In this document: positions 12,993 to 25,612 of the stretch, in pieces | Layout of the letters: each line of letters opens with the position of its first letter | How positions within the stretch are numbered: position 1 is the first letter of the stretch | Assembly (NCBI RefSeq): GCF_000003605.2 | Contig: NW_003130854.1 | Location: 901,499-955,646, forward strand | DNA: 54,148 nt | Reading direction: 5' to 3' | From: Saccoglossus kowalevskii | Taxonomy: Eukaryota > Hemichordata > Enteropneusta > Harrimaniidae | Made by a program: the position numbers and the translations under genes | The notes under the pieces: model-generated | Told to the model about the DNA's origin: nothing | What the model saw: only the letters and a program-made list of their open reading frames with translations | Databases searched by the model: none

Positions 12993-12999
12993 GTGAGCT

Positions 13000-14562
13000 A
13001 CTTCGATAACTATATTTCAACAGTATTGAGTATCGCGCCAGTTACAATATAATGCATTTGCACACTATAATCGCCATGTCAACATACTTGACTACAGGTT
13101 GAGATGACTGAACAAACCCTTTAGGATCATTTCTAGGAACACAAGAGCAGCGAGTACATTGCTACTGATTAGAATGCAAACACGCCAGGTATTGCGTAGT
13201 TAAATGTGTGAATACATTATAATATATGTTCTCGTGGATAAGATAAAGGCAGAACGTATGAAACGATTTTTGCTCTCCTGCAAGACATTCGAATCCCCTT
13301 AGAAATATTGTATATACCCACGACTGTTATGTATTTCGTCCAGGTAAATTTTTAAGCGACATTGTGGGTACAATATACCATTATATAACTAGTAGTTACG
13401 AAGGCTACATAAGACGGGCAATGACATTGGTCACCCAGCAATTACTGTACACACGGCTGACATAGTCAGAAATAAAAAGATCATTTCATATCTTATATTG
13501 ACTTTTGTAATTTGGTTACTCCTGACAACAGAAGAGTACTCTCGTCTGATTCACTTCCTTTGCTATACAGCATTTGACATTTTACTCCCACGCTACAAAT
13601 TATTCATAATATTAACCATAATCATAGCACGCACATGTCAGAAAACACGCACTCGGTAAAATGTAGAAGGCTGTTAATGGTGAAAGTTAAAAACATTTAT
13701 TTCAATTTAATGACAGCTTCACAATACGTGATAATACGTTTCAATCCAACGATATTTTGCAAGAAAATTTAAAAGGTAATTGAAAAAAATTGGGTAAAAA
13801 TAAATTACGTTACATTACTTGGCGTCCGGAATTTCAGTTATAACTCAGAAAATAAAACAATGTGTTTCTTTCTTTTACTGTTTCCACTTGAATCATTTCA
13901 AGACACAGATCATACCAAATACATTTTTGAATTAATGCATTTTGAATTATTTTACTGTGGTAAGTAATTTAATAGCAAACAGGTTAAAAATAGTTTGCAA
14001 TTACATAGTTGTTGACCATTATATATTTAAATACTGTTCGTGTATAATAAAAAATAAATAAAAAAACGTAAATCGTCGCGCACGAAAGGCTCACACGAAA
14101 TATTCTACGAAAACAGTAAGGGAATCTCGTATTCCATTCACAAAACCCAATTGAAACGATAAGTATTGTCTCTCACAATATACAATAGTAGATGTTTTGT
14201 ATGATCAGTACGTACAATATTCAAAACTCATAAATATAACAATGTTTTGTGGTTGATTGTAATTTATACGATTCTGCATTACCTTGGACCTTAACTAGAC
14301 CCCATGAGGCTATCAAAGTAGTTGTTTGGAATTTGTATAAATCAACGTTTCTCATAACAATAATTTAAAGGTATCGAATGGAGATTGTAAGGATTCGATA
14401 GATAACACCTTTGTCATTCAAACATGCGAGACAATGACAGCGTTAGTTAATAATGTTTAGGGTAATTGAATTTGCACGTATATACACTGGGTTTTGCCCA
14501 GATTTGCGTTTGTCATTTATCTTCGAGTCTTACGAAGTAAGGACTGACTAATATGAACTATA
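13000..14562. other. Noncoding stretch downstream of GPCR 1
   Basis: Contains the 3' flank of the minus-strand receptor. No other gene seen. A short hairpin (CTGGG, 5-nt loop, CCCAG) lies at 14487-14501. Confidence 0.5.
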
Positions 14563-15576
14563 TTAAATAGGAAAGTCCACAGCAACCACTTCGGGCGATA
14601 CTTGGGCAAGGTCACAACGGAAAAATATCAACATACCTTTTCTAAAACTACTGTTACGGAAGGCATATATTATAGGATTCATACATGAATTGCTCACCAC
14701 AAGACATACTGTTATGTTATAATATACGCCATTGAAATCTACAGAAAACCCAAGATTGTAAATTAAGAAAACGAATTGATTAGGAATATAACAAATAGAA
14801 AACGATATCACAACAATACACAGCATCTTAATGACGTTCCTTCGTGCAGTAAGTGTTGCCACTCCAGGGCTTATTTTACCAAAGATTGATTGTATTTCCC
14901 TGGCATCAATTCTCAGGCTTCGTATGATACGTAAGTACGCTAATAGCATGGCTGTCGTGGGAATAATCAAAGTAACGATAAAACAACCGACCCCAACCAC
15001 ACGCTGTAGAGCCACTGAAGGCCACTCCAGAATACACACTCCATCCGATGAGACGTGGAACACGTATAAGAAGTACGAGTTTAAAATTATTGCAATCATC
15101 CAAATTGTTAAAATGGTGAACGCTACCGTTTTTTTGTTGAAAGTAGATTCGTATTTGAAGGGATATATAATGGACCAGTATCGTTCCAGTGTAATAGCTG
15201 TGAGGTGCCATACGGACGCATTGCACGCTGTCCACAGTGGAAATTCGGAGAAGATTAATCTGCAGATCACGTCTCCAGGAACTCCAACAAGTGTCCAGCC
15301 TCCCATGACTTTTAAAGGTATCATCAAAATACATGTGAATAGGTCTGTTGCTGCTAAGCTCACGATAATTGCATTTGTCAGACTTCTTAGATCCTTCACG
15401 GAACAAAATACCATAATTACCAACGAGTTCCCAACGATGCCTACTGTGACTACGCTGATATAAAAAATCTGTTTCCAAACTGGATGCAGTCCATTACTCC
15501 ACGTCGTAGTCTCACGTGTACTATACGCATCGCTCTTGTTTGTATGGTTAATTGTGCTGTAGGTAATAGTCTCCAT
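14563..15576 (-). CDS. Class A (rhodopsin-type) GPCR, orphan peptide/amine-like receptor, copy 1
   Basis: An intact 337-residue, single-exon seven-transmembrane receptor. The extracellular N-terminus carries sequons at N10 and N13. TM1 is about 36-60 (GN at 49-50) and TM2 about 68-91 (SLAATD, D78). TM3 opens with C105, which should disulphide-bond to C181 in the second extracellular loop, and ends in ERYW (131-134) in place of DRY. TM4 has W159, TM5 P206, TM6 CYIPNQ (262-267) in place of CWxP, and TM7 NPIIY (300-304). The tail is very short: a possible palmitoylated C321, then VSPEV..., ending FPI. It should sit at the cell surface and signal through G proteins. The overall look is that of neuropeptide or amine receptors expanded in marine invertebrates. 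The ligand cannot be told. ATG at 15576 is the first Met and places TM1 at the expected distance. Its closest partner here is the paralogue at 25738. Confidence 0.93.
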   Translation of the reverse strand: METITYSTINHTNKSDAYSTRETTTWSNGLHPVWKQIFYISVVTVGIVGNSLVIMVFCSVKDLRSLTNAIIVSLAATDLFTCILMIPLKVMGGWTLVGVPGDVICRLIFSEFPLWTACNASVWHLTAITLERYWSIIYPFKYESTFNKKTVAFTILTIWMIAIILNSYFLYVFHVSSDGVCILEWPSVALQRVVGVGCFIVTLIIPTTAMLLAYLRIIRSLRIDAREIQSIFGKISPGVATLTARRNVIKMLCIVVISFSICYIPNQFVFLIYNLGFSVDFNGVYYNITVCLVVSNSCMNPIIYAFRNSSFRKGMLIFFRCDLAQVSPEVVAVDFPI

Positions 15577-16322
15577 ATTATGGCTATAGTTTGTGATGTA
15601 CGATTTATACTTGGTCTTTCACAGCGCAAAACTGGATTTGAATATCGTAAGATGCAGTCAATACGTTCGTGATGTTGAAAATAAGCTTAATTCAAATATT
15701 AGACATTCACAAACATGAATGTGATGTCATTTCCGCATAATGCAAGAGCAAATAACAATTTGATGATGTGCGTCTTCGGGTGTGGCCTTGTGTTGTCATA
15801 TGTTCCACTAATATATGCAGCAATTGACGTGTTATTTGCATATACGTGAGACCCATGTATAAACATGAGAGCTATTAACTTCCTGTTAAATATTGACGGC
15901 CTTGTGTTAACTGCGCACCCACATCAATGTTTAATAAAATATTGAATCGGCGTAAAAATTATTAATTTCTGAAGTTCGGTGACCGGTCACGGCGTCATTG
16001 TTCGAGATATTAATAATAATAATAGTGTTATTTATGATCATCGCTTTTACACACTCGCTCTGATCTTTTGATAACATTTGTTTAGTAATATTGCTACGTT
16101 TGATAATCACCTTTACACAGATATTTGAGATGTTCTATAATTAAATATTATTGAGTGTATATGCACATATGAATTCAGCATTACAAAATGGACGTCTCGG
16201 GGCTTACAATATTATGTTATTCCGTTTGTTTACAGATTTTTATGTTCTGCGTCTACGTTAATTGTAAACTCATAGTTGCTGTCGACATAGGAAGTAAAGT
16301 AAGCAAATAACACCGAATAAAC
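15577..16322. other. 5' flank of GPCR 1
   Basis: Upstream region of the minus-strand receptor. A TATAAAT-like string lies on the minus strand at about 15602-15610, probably too near the ATG to be its TATA box. A TAA microsatellite lies near 16008-16024. Confidence 0.35.
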
Positions 16323-16613
16323 NNNNNNNNNNNNNNNNNNNNNNNNNNNNNNNNNNNNNNNNNNNNNNNNNNNNNNNNNNNNNNNNNNNNNNNNNNNNNN
16401 NNNNNNNNNNNNNNNNNNNNNNNNNNNNNNNNNNNNNNNNNNNNNNNNNNNNNNNNNNNNNNNNNNNNNNNNNNNNNNNNNNNNNNNNNNNNNNNNNNNN
16501 NNNNNNNNNNNNNNNNNNNNNNNNNNNNNNNNNNNNNNNNNNNNNNNNNNNNNNNNNNNNNNNNNNNNNNNNNNNNNNNNNNNNNNNNNNNNNNNNNNNN
16601 NNNNNNNNNNNNN
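16323..16613. other. Assembly gap (291 Ns)
   Basis: A run of unresolved bases. The long minus-strand frame that appears to span it is an artefact of the Ns. Confidence 0.99.
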
Positions 16614-19600
16614 TTGATTTTTCCAGTGGCGTATTGTAACTATCATTTGAGTACAGTTAATCGCATCTCGTTGTCGTGTGTTTACCACTGTGAATGCCAT
16701 CTGATTTACAACTGTAGTTAAAAAAATATGCCACAGTTACGTAGCTAAGACAATGCCGGTTTACAAAATCCCGGGGGGGGGCTACTTCCACATTAAGTGG
16801 GTGAGAGTGTGCAGCCCACCTCTCGTAAACCATACTCACTTCTAAACCACTTTTTTTTTCTATTTATATACCCACTTCTAAAACACAATTGTATTCCGGG
16901 CGACACATTATATTCAGCCTTTTCCAGTATCTGGCTTTGAATATAAGATCCTGTGAAAAAGTAAATAAATGCTACACACTTCTAAACCAAAACATTGATA
17001 AATGACCACCCACTTGTAAACAAAAAAACCGTGAAATGACACCCCAGTCGGGCGGGCGGCACATACCCGTATTACACTTCCATGGAAGTACTACCCACCT
17101 TGGCTACACTGATTTTGGATGTGTATTGGCAGACATGCCTGCTTCAAAAAACGGCTGCAGGAGTTCCGTTATTTAACATACTTTTTGGGAATTGTGTTCA
17201 GAATCAAGGTGCGCACAATGACTATGTGAAATAGTACGAATACGTTCTTTGTAAATGAATCAATTTCGGCAGAATTACACGAATGTCGTATAATATGCGG
17301 CAATGTAAAACGATTTGTAAACGAAATCCTGTATTGCAGTACCAAAACACGCCTTATAAATTGAATTACTGAAGAGCCATCAACAAACATGAATGATCTA
17401 AGATATGTTGTGAATTTGGGTCAAAGCTTGTTCATTACTGATTCCATAATTTAAATATACTTGTAGTGAATTTTACAAGAATATTTATTATTTGTGAGCA
17501 AATGAATGCTGAATGTAGTGTTTCGATCCGACTGATGCCAACGTTAGTATTGGAGACAGTTAAATTTAATTAAAAGTTCAATGTTTAAATTGATAAAACG
17601 TGTATTATATTTTGAAACACGTGTGGTTTAACACTCAAAACAGTTGTGTCATAGTACTTAATGGCCTTTAGATTACAATTAAGCGAACTGTAAACACAAA
17701 CAATTATACTTTTTTTAAAACAATACACAACCTAAATGTGTCATAAAATAGTGCGACATTTATGGATTGATGCATCCAATATTATGCTACTAGTAATACT
17801 TACACAATCAAGTGGAGAGGAATTAAACTATATTCAGAAACTCGAGCTGGCAGCTCGCAGATAAAACATTACGATATACATACCATTGACATAATTAGAC
17901 GACAACCGATGGTGACGTTATTCACAAAGGATAGTCATATCATCATCTTATTCAGGTAATGGTCGTACAGTTTCATGATGTTCCTACTCTATCAAATTCA
18001 GATACTTTATAGTTGTCACACTCAACAACATACCAGTTCCATCGTAAGCACAGGTCGTGAAAAATCACTTTTACGTATTTGTACATGGCTTTACCAACCT
18101 AGTACATCTAGAAATCAAAACGATTGTCAAAATACCCCTTGCGGTTTTTGGTCCACATCAGATCATGTTTACCGATTTAAACCTGGTAATATGGATTATT
18201 TGTGCTTTTCCTCTGGTTAGGATAATACACTATTGAATTACCACACTGGCCTGTTTTAGGAGATTGTTAATTCACACCACAAAACAATTAAACATTTTGA
18301 CATTGACTAGAACGGGGAGAGTGGAAAGGAATAAATAAAATGGGTTCAGAATAAAATATTGCTTTCCTAATTTTTATTTTATTTGTTTCAACATTTGCTC
18401 CGTAAAACAGTGTTCGAGGCAACTACACTACCACGATTATATTAACAATTTATCTCATCAGTTGACAACATTTAGCTTCTATTCAAAGTTGCAATAGTGT
18501 AATAATGTAATGTGATAACGGGTGACATGAAATTATCTTTGTGTTAACAACGTAAACAAATAAATAGTTCAGTTACTGTCGTAATGTTAATGAAATGTGA
18601 ACACCGATTCACCTTATTCAATCACTGGATACATCACCATTTAATTTATACGTTTATACTTGGACTTGAGCAACAGATCATGAATACAACATCGATATCT
18701 AGAGTATGATCCATCATGGAAACAATGTCAGTTACGTTTTACTGATAGTGTATTTTCTTGTCTATGTAAGGACTCATCATAGTTTAACTGACCTATGTTC
18801 TAATTAAAACTGTCTTGTCCCGATGTCGTCTTTGAAAGATAATTCCCTCCGGCGCTCACTATATAAATATGAACTTAGTTTGAAAAATTCAGAATAAATT
18901 CAAATAAAATATGTATATTTTCTATCAGAAACACAAGTGCCTAGAAACTGAAACACGTGTACATCTAGTGACCACGTTGCTATGACGCAACTGATTGGTT
19001 CAACACACAACGTAATATGCTAAAACTACATAAAATACCTTCCAGAAAATGAAAGATTCTTGGGAAAACATTTCAATCCAATAAATATACAAGCACAATA
19101 AAATACAATTCTATTTCTGACACACAACTAAACAAATCGCTTTTTGAATACATAAAATTTAATTCCCTTAACTTGGACGAGTTGCAAATAACAAAATGTC
19201 ATAAATGTGTGTTAATTGAATTGTCAGATATTTCATTATGTATGATTACAAAATGTTATTTAAAATTATGTAATGGTCGACATTTTTAAGTGGGCCGGAT
19301 AAGTAAACTCGCATCGGTAAAGCCTAGTACTACGCTAATTGAATAATTACGACAGAAAACCGTTAGAAAATAGGGTGAATATGAATCAATTTAAACTCGT
19401 GCTCTGTGTCCATGGAGTATCGGCAACTACACTGCTATCTGATGCTACGAGTAGCACCAGTACAACAGGAGTCCAAATGGGCAGTGAACGTCAGTGTTTC
19501 CTGTTGACCAGAAGGAATTACTACATAGCACGTCTGTATATGTACCCCTGTATAGGGTACAGCTCACTGGAGTCAGGAATCAGCATCACAAGATATTACA

Positions 19601-20335
19601 GGATCAAGTCAGGTCACCATCCTGACTAACGATTCTAACATTTGTCTCAACTTAAATACTACAACTAAACTACAACTAGACAAATTAGTGTATAGAGGAT
19701 GCCAATTTTGATAGGGTAATAAACCATTCTTTATCCAGGCTCTGCCAATTTCAAAGTAGGAGACTCGGGTCAATGATGTCATATCTATTTTCATTGCCAA
19801 TAAAGCTGGGCTCAGCACATTCCAAAGTGTTTCACAATCACCACGCTACTGTCTGGGACATTCCATTATGCCACAGGGTGGAGACAGGATGTATACATCT
19901 CAAATTCTGCTGACAGCACAATCCAGTTACTGTATCAGCAGTCTAAAAATAAGCATGTGCAATGGGTTGTTGCAAAGTATCCAAACGTGTGCTTTTCACT
20001 TACAATTTATGCCATAGTATAATGAATTAATCAATGGAAAACAGTAAGTGGTGTACGAGATTATGGCTGTGGTATAATATCATGTTTCATGCACGAATAT
20101 ATACTGAAACGTCGATATTGATTATAACACGAACAAATGTGAGACTGAACTTTTGAAGAATAATTAATGAACACATATCACAAATTTCTCAATATGTTTT
20201 GTAACTTGTATGATTCTATTAATAGTACATTGTTTGTACTGCTACCCACAATGTTAATAATGAAATTGAATTTGCCCATATTTACACCGATACCATAGAT
20301 TTGGGCAAAGGTGTGGTGTGGTGGGTGAGGGTTTG
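16614..20335. other. Gene-poor stretch between GPCR 1 and LINE remnant
   Basis: No gene recognised. A motif close to CACTTCTAAACCA recurs at about 16838, 16871, 16978 and 17009. A perfect 15-bp palindrome (CGAGCTGGCAGCTCG) is at 17843-17857. Frames 17975-18220 and 19339-19629 lack family motifs. Confidence 0.45.
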
Positions 20336-20640
20336 CCCGATTTTCGTAAAGCGTTTGATCTTGTTGATCATATCATCGTATCACAATGTTTGAATGTTGC
20401 CAATAATCTGATACTTCAATTATGTCGTTTTGGAAATACAGATCACAACCGGAAAATATCAAGGACATATTCCATCTATATCACCGGTTAATACTGCTGT
20501 TCTTCAGGGGTTCATACCTGGCCCATTTGTATGCTTTCTGGACATAAATAATTTGAATTTTTACAACATGGTGTATATATATGCGGACTGTTTGACCAGT
20601 TATAAATTTAGCAAATCAATTGAAATTATAGAAAGTTGTG
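20336..20640 (+). pseudogene. LINE (non-LTR retrotransposon) reverse transcriptase fragment
   Basis: Reads DFRKAFDLVDH at 20339, the RT motif holding the first catalytic Asp. After stops and frameshifts comes TAVLQGFIPGPFVCFLDINN (family pattern GVLQGSILGPLLFLLYINDL). Then comes VYIYADCLTSYKFSKSIE, which corresponds to the YADD active-site block and the segment after it. The second Asp of YADD is replaced (YADC). Endonuclease and the first RT motifs are absent, so the copy looks 5'-truncated as is usual for LINEs. The clade (CR1-, Jockey- or RTE-like) cannot be decided. The in-frame continuation to 20774 may belong to it, but I do not recognise it. Confidence 0.7.
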
Positions 20641-20945
20641 AACAAAATAATATTGTTTTTTTTACTGACAAAGTCATTCTGTCATCGGATGATGCAATGC
20701 AAGTCTGTCTTGCAGCAAATCTCAGAAGTGTTGGAGCAGCCAATTTGCAAAAACTGGACAATCAGGTCCTTTAAAACTATTGTTCCGTTCTGGTACATTC
20801 AAAGTGCGTCGTGTGGATTTATTGATTCGTGAAGAAAAAGTAACCACAGTGACAATCGGCGTTAGCGTTAATTACGGATCATTTTAAAAATGTGAAACTT
20901 TTAAAAGCCATTGTGAAACAAAATATTTAATAGAAATACTACAAT

Positions 20946-20991
20946 TTTTGTTCTATAATCCCAGTGAACATACGTTTCAAACACGTCAAAC
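20946..20991 (-). repeat. 46-bp dispersed repeat, inverted relative to 30346-30391
   Basis: The reverse complement of this segment matches 30346-30391 at about 41 of 46 positions (shared blocks: GTTTGAC, TATGTTC and GGATTATAGAACAAAA). It lies left of the first P-element-like copy, and its inverted partner lies right of the second copy. It may be a terminal or subterminal inverted repeat of that element family. Confidence 0.6.
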
Positions 20992-22174
20992 TTGTTTGAA
21001 ACAAAATTATCGATATTGATCGATTCAAGTCATCATCAAAATTGTTACGAGTCACTGCATTAGTCTCTTGGTTCATATCGAATTTGAAACGAGACAAAAC
21101 CGTGCGCAACCTAAGACATATTACAACTCAAGAATTATGAGATGCGGGAACATTGTGATTTATTTCGTTCAGAACGAGCGGTATGGCAACGAGAAATCTG
21201 AACTCAAATCTATATCTAATTTCTCGCTAGCACGCAAGTTGAAACTATCTTAGACGGCGAGAATATTATTCGATGTGGGGGGACGGATTAATAACCGGTA
21301 GATTATGATGCAAAATTCGCTATTCTCTTACCGACGTACCATGAGTTCACTTAACTTATTATCAACCGGACGCATGCGCAGACGCTACAATCGAGGATTA
21401 AATCTCAGACAACTAGTACAACAGACTGGCAACGCCTATGGTTTAAGGTGTCAATCGGCTTAATTGTACATGCTACGTGTGCTACGCTCAGTTGTAATAA
21501 CAGACACCGTCGAAGTTCTGTTTTTGCAGAGAAAGATTCAGTGTGCTGCATTAGGCATGGAGATAATTACAGATTTATTCAGCAGCAGGTTGAGATTAAT
21601 CGTGATAGAACTTGGTCAGTTGATATGCATGCACGTACCGCAGCAGAGTGTCCTCTTCTGGTTTTCAATTTCGAGCATTTTGGGCACCGAGTCTCTGAAT
21701 AAACATTTCCAGTTAGTGTAAAATGCTACAGTATGTGTTGGGGTTGAGTGAACTTTGTCGTAAAAGATCACCTCAGAGTCTTCAGCCTGCCATTTTCAAT
21801 GATGCTAAAAAAGATTGTATCGCTTATGAAGAGGTGAATACCAAATCCAGAACAATCAGACACATTAAATGTCAATTAATGTCTGAATCACATTGCTGTT
21901 TTGTATGGAGTCAGTACCCCTCTACACTGTTTACTTTATCCAAAAGGGTCAGAAGCAATGAGGAACAAAATTCATCATGTAGTGTCTACTTGGACAGAGA
22001 CCAGCTGCCAAAAGAACAAAAAAAGTGGGACTCAATGATGAAACAAAACAGCTTAAGTGAAAAATTGTTGATCGCCAGGGAAAGATAAAGTAAGCGATAG
22101 AAAATGTTCACATGAACATGGTTTGTCTTCTTCACTGAAAAGCCAAGAAGAAAAAAGAAGAAAAAGACCAAGAA
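20992..22174 (+). other. Stretch upstream of P-element-like transposase
   Basis: Several short plus-strand frames (21448-21702, 21464-21721, 21723-22088) fill this stretch. They may contain the degraded 5' part of the P-element-like gene (THAP domain and coiled coil), but no THAP Cys/His signature can be read. Frame 21723-22088 ends in a Lys/Glu-rich stretch directly ahead of the recognisable transposase. Confidence 0.3.
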
Positions 22175-23028
22175 ATGGAGTCGCTGTTTGACAAAGACAG
22201 CTCACAGTTACTGTTTTGGCAAGAACATAAACTAGTATCCCAAAAAGCCAACGGACAAAAGAGGTGGCATCTCTTCATGATAAGATTCTGTATTGCGCTG
22301 CACTCAAATTCACCTGCAGCATATAGGATGATAAGAGGGTCAAAATATCTGCTTCTACCTCATGAGAACACCTTGCGTGATTACACACAATTTACTTCAG
22401 CAACTGATGGGTGTAATAAAGATGTTATACAGCGGATACAAGATGACATCAAGTTTCAATCGCTGCCAGATTTCAAGAAGAATGTCACATTAATATTTTA
22501 CGAGATGAAAATCAAAAGTGGACTAGTTTATTCGTAATCATACGGGAAACTGGTTGGCTTCAGTGATTTAGGCAGTGTGAATGAGGAAGTGGGACAGTAC
22601 ATAGCAAAACTGAAAGAATCGTCTGACACCAATTCAGGGGAAAATGTAGAACCACCACTAGCAACGCTTATTCTTGCATTAATGGTCAGATGGGTATTCT
22701 TACCACTTAAAGAAGTGTTTGTCTGGTACCCACGCAATGGGTTCAACAGTTACCAGCTGTATTGGGTAGTATTGGAGGGCATTACAACACTAGAAATGGC
22801 ACATTTTCGTGTGAGAGCCTTGACTGCTGATGGAGCGTCCCAAATAGGAAATTCTTCTGCATTCATAATGAAGAGCATGACTTGGAGGCCATTGGTGTGT
22901 CGTATTGTACATTTAACCTTTTTGACTTGGAGAGGAAAATATACTTCTATGATGTTCCTCATCTCATAAAGACTACACGCAACAACTGGGAGAATTCTGT
23001 ATTTAATTCAAAGACGAGACCTTCACAT
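22175..23028 (+). pseudogene. P-element/THAP9-like transposase, broken copy 1
   Basis: Recognised by a series of blocks in the order of P-element/THAP9 transposases: RWHLFMIRFCIALH, then SKYLLLPHENTLRDYTQFTS (family: L..LPS..TLRDYT), then VTLIFYEMKIKSGLVY (family: DEM.IK..LV), KLVGFSDLGSVNE, RVRALTADGAS with its conserved Asp, and FYDVPHLIKTTRNNW. One in-frame TAA lies at 22535-22537 and reading continues in the same frame. A frameshift between about 22890 and 22910 changes the frame before the DVPHLIK block. The last recognisable codons end at PSH, directly followed by a consensus splice donor GTAAGT at 23029, so the parent gene had an intron here. The later RNase-H-like portion is missing; a BEL/Pao fragment begins 250 bp downstream. 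Confidence 0.8.
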
Positions 23029-23276
23029 GTAAGTATTTTTCATAATACTACTTCATAATATTAATCAGATATCTAGATTTATTCACTTAATTGCTCTTCT
23101 AATCGAGTATTGTATGTTCATGTTGAGTTATTGTGCCATATTTCCCCTATTAAGATGCATGCAAAATCTTCTCTATAAAGATGTTAAATTGTCTTTCATA
23201 TCAAATTAGTGGGAGTGGTACATACATGAAATTAAATTATTCTATTTCATTTTTTTAGTTAAATCGTTTGTGGAAC

Positions 23277-23880
23277 TTAAAGGGAATGTGGATTTTTATC
23301 CCCAAACGTGAACTAAACTTCGGTGGATTATTTTATGTACGACTGATTGTCGTGACAAAGAACCGTCTACATAAAGCATTTGTAAACATGGATGAACTGG
23401 TTAACACTTGTGAGTGAAATAGAATCAGTACTTAATGGTCGTCCTCTTACGCATGTTTTTAATGATATAAATGACCCCCAGCCTTTAACATCTTCACAAT
23501 TACCGAAGACGTCGGTGGAAAACTCGCACACGGACCTTGAAATCACAAAACCCAGTGACGCCAGTAAAGGCGCTAAATATCTGGTTGTATTACACTAAAG
23601 ATTCTATCGTAGATGGTTAAACGAATATATTCCAGCACTCCGAGAACAAAAACGAACAAACAATAACATTAAAATGGAAGATATTGTCTTAGTACAAAGC
23701 GACAACCAAAAACGCCGACTCTGGGCGCCCACGAATTTGTGCGATCCGCGGACATTCGAATGATAACAGGGATAACCAGTCGTCCAATATACAAACTCTA
23801 CCCACTTGAGCTTAGTGTTGTTAATCATTTGAATACAGACGACGCCGGCACCGACGCTAATGACAATCACTTGTCATAAA
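23277..23880 (+). pseudogene. BEL/Pao retrotransposon integrase C-terminal remnant
   Basis: Reads MWIFIPKRELNFGGLFYVRL near 23286, then TKNRLHKAF and NMDELV. After a one-base shift near 23400 it continues TLVSEIESVLNGRPLTHV with NDINDPQPLT. This order is diagnostic of the end of BEL/Pao integrases (family: W.FIP.RAPW.GGFYERL...K..L..........EIE..LN.RPLT). After a TAA at 23596 the same frame gives RFYRRWLNEYIPALREQ and MEDIVLVQSDNQKRRLW, the region binding the element's DNA. RPIYKLYPLEL appears after another shift near 23780. Protease and RT are absent upstream: the sequence before 23277 is P-element-like and noncoding, so this is a truncated piece. Confidence 0.82.
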
Positions 23881-24340
23881 CCTTACGTCGTCCGCAAAGA
23901 ACAGCAGCCGCGATTGCACCGCTGAAGATTCGTATCTTTTATGTGTTTTTTTATATTAGAAAATATTAGTTTGATGTATGTTTTTGACCATTATTGTTTG
24001 TATTCGATTATTTTCTAGCTGTAGATAACCAGTTTTTTTTTTTTTTTTGGGTTATTGTTTATTCATGATTGTAGTAATTAATCACACAGCGGAATTCTAT
24101 ATGATCATCTTTTATTGACACGTCTAGTTGTCATCGACCCTCCTTTGGCGGCCAGGAGAATGCCGGGAATAGACATGATGTCTGCACTACACTTACGTAA
24201 CCCCAGTGTTATCAGATACAAGGCCGAATGACTTTACTTACATTGAAAACATCGTCTTGTACACACCGTCCCTTCTCGTCCACAGGGGGAGATTAATCAT
24301 ACAGTTAATAACCGGCTGTTAACCTGATAAAGTTGATATG
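23881..24340 (+). repeat. Candidate 3' LTR region of the BEL/Pao remnant
   Basis: The stretch follows the integrase stop. It contains a T-run (24032-24047), a GGCGGCCAGGAGAATG segment (about 24147) resembling the border seen downstream of BEL/Pao polyproteins, and a purine string at about 24283-24292. No second LTR is in view, so its ends cannot be set. Confidence 0.3.
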
Positions 24341-25604
24341 TTTTGATTCTCTCATTTTTTATTCACATTATCAGCAATCCTAACTTGGCCAATGGAATAT
24401 AGATGAATGCAATGAAATATATAATTGAAGTTGATTGAATTTAGATGTTTCCATAAGTCAAAAGCACATACCTACATACTATACCGCAAAGTGTACATTG
24501 AGTGGAGACAGAACAGCGGTAGTATCGACTGGGTCTGTCGATAATATATGGCCTGAGTGCATACTTTGCAGTGTTTTCGTCATGACCGTACATCTTCCTT
24601 GTTGAATAATGCCACCCTAAATCTGACCCAAAAACAAAATTATTATAATTTTTTCTTGCGAATTTTGTATTTTCAAATAAGATGGGATCGCAGGTACGCT
24701 GCATCTACTGAAATATAGTGACAGGTGTATATTATTAGCTATTAGTCTATATTAAGACATCCATTCCAAATACATAATACTAATCTGTAAGGTCATTCAG
24801 TGTAAGTGAAAACAGTGAAGCTCATGTGTCATATGCTGTCCATACATTTTCCATGTATTCTAGCAAGATATTTATTACGCCATTTCATGTGGAGTTAGAT
24901 AAAATTTTATTCGGATGGGTGGTGTGTAGTCTATGATTTCGTTATCTGTATAATGTACTTTCGTTGTGTATGTATTTGTAAAACTAGTATTCCATTTCTT
25001 ACATATGTGGTTACTAAGTATTGAGTTGCTAGTACAATGTCGTATCGAATTGATCATTTGAAGTCTTCGAGGTGGCTGCACGATTGGTGACAATTGGTCG
25101 TGGATGAATACTTAATTTCCGTATAGGATGTGGTATGCCGTTTCCATGGTTTGTTTCAACGGGTTTTATTATTTTAGTATTTACTCTAAAGATGCTTTAC
25201 AAATATTTACAATTATATACATATTGACACACAAACATGAAAAATTACTATACGAATTACTGAGAATGAATAACATCAAATATTCATAATAACAAAATTG
25301 CAGTAATGAACCAATTAAATTTCGAGACTATTTAAAATAACGAGTTGTCGATCCGATTGCACCTGCCGTAATCATAATATTTTGTTCATACAATGTCGTT
25401 GAGATTGTGTAATTTGTTTTGCACATGCGCATTCCGGTGCGTGCATGATAGCGATGTAAACTCATGCATTGTGTAAGTAGATCATAATACACACGCAGTG
25501 ATTTGTGACGGTAAGCCTCATACACATGTAATACTAGACATGGTTTTGTTCTTGTAACATCCTGTATCTTAAAGTGGGTTGTTTACTGATTCTCTTCTGC
25601 GGGG
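24341..25604. other. Noncoding stretch upstream of GPCR 2
   Basis: No gene recognised. The minus-strand frames 24441-24704, 24875-25093 and 25328-25525 lack motifs. Confidence 0.45.
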
Positions 25605-25612
25605 TGACGTCG
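25605..25612 (+). promoter_or_regulatory. CRE-like site TGACGTCG upstream of GPCR 2
   Basis: Seven of eight bases of the cAMP-response element TGACGTCA, 126 bp before the receptor ATG, in a locally GC-rich patch. It could be chance. Confidence 0.25.

Noticed and set aside
14831-15478. Long plus-strand (210 codons) and alternate minus-strand (190 codons) frames
   Set aside because: Antisense and off-frame shadows of GPCR 1.
16230-16700. 156-codon minus-strand frame
   Set aside because: Most of it is the N-gap; unresolved bases read as open.
14445-20290. Similar strings around TTGAATTTGCnC...TA(T/A)ATACAC at about 14450 and 20250
   Set aside because: Resemblance is short and loose; not enough to call a repeat.
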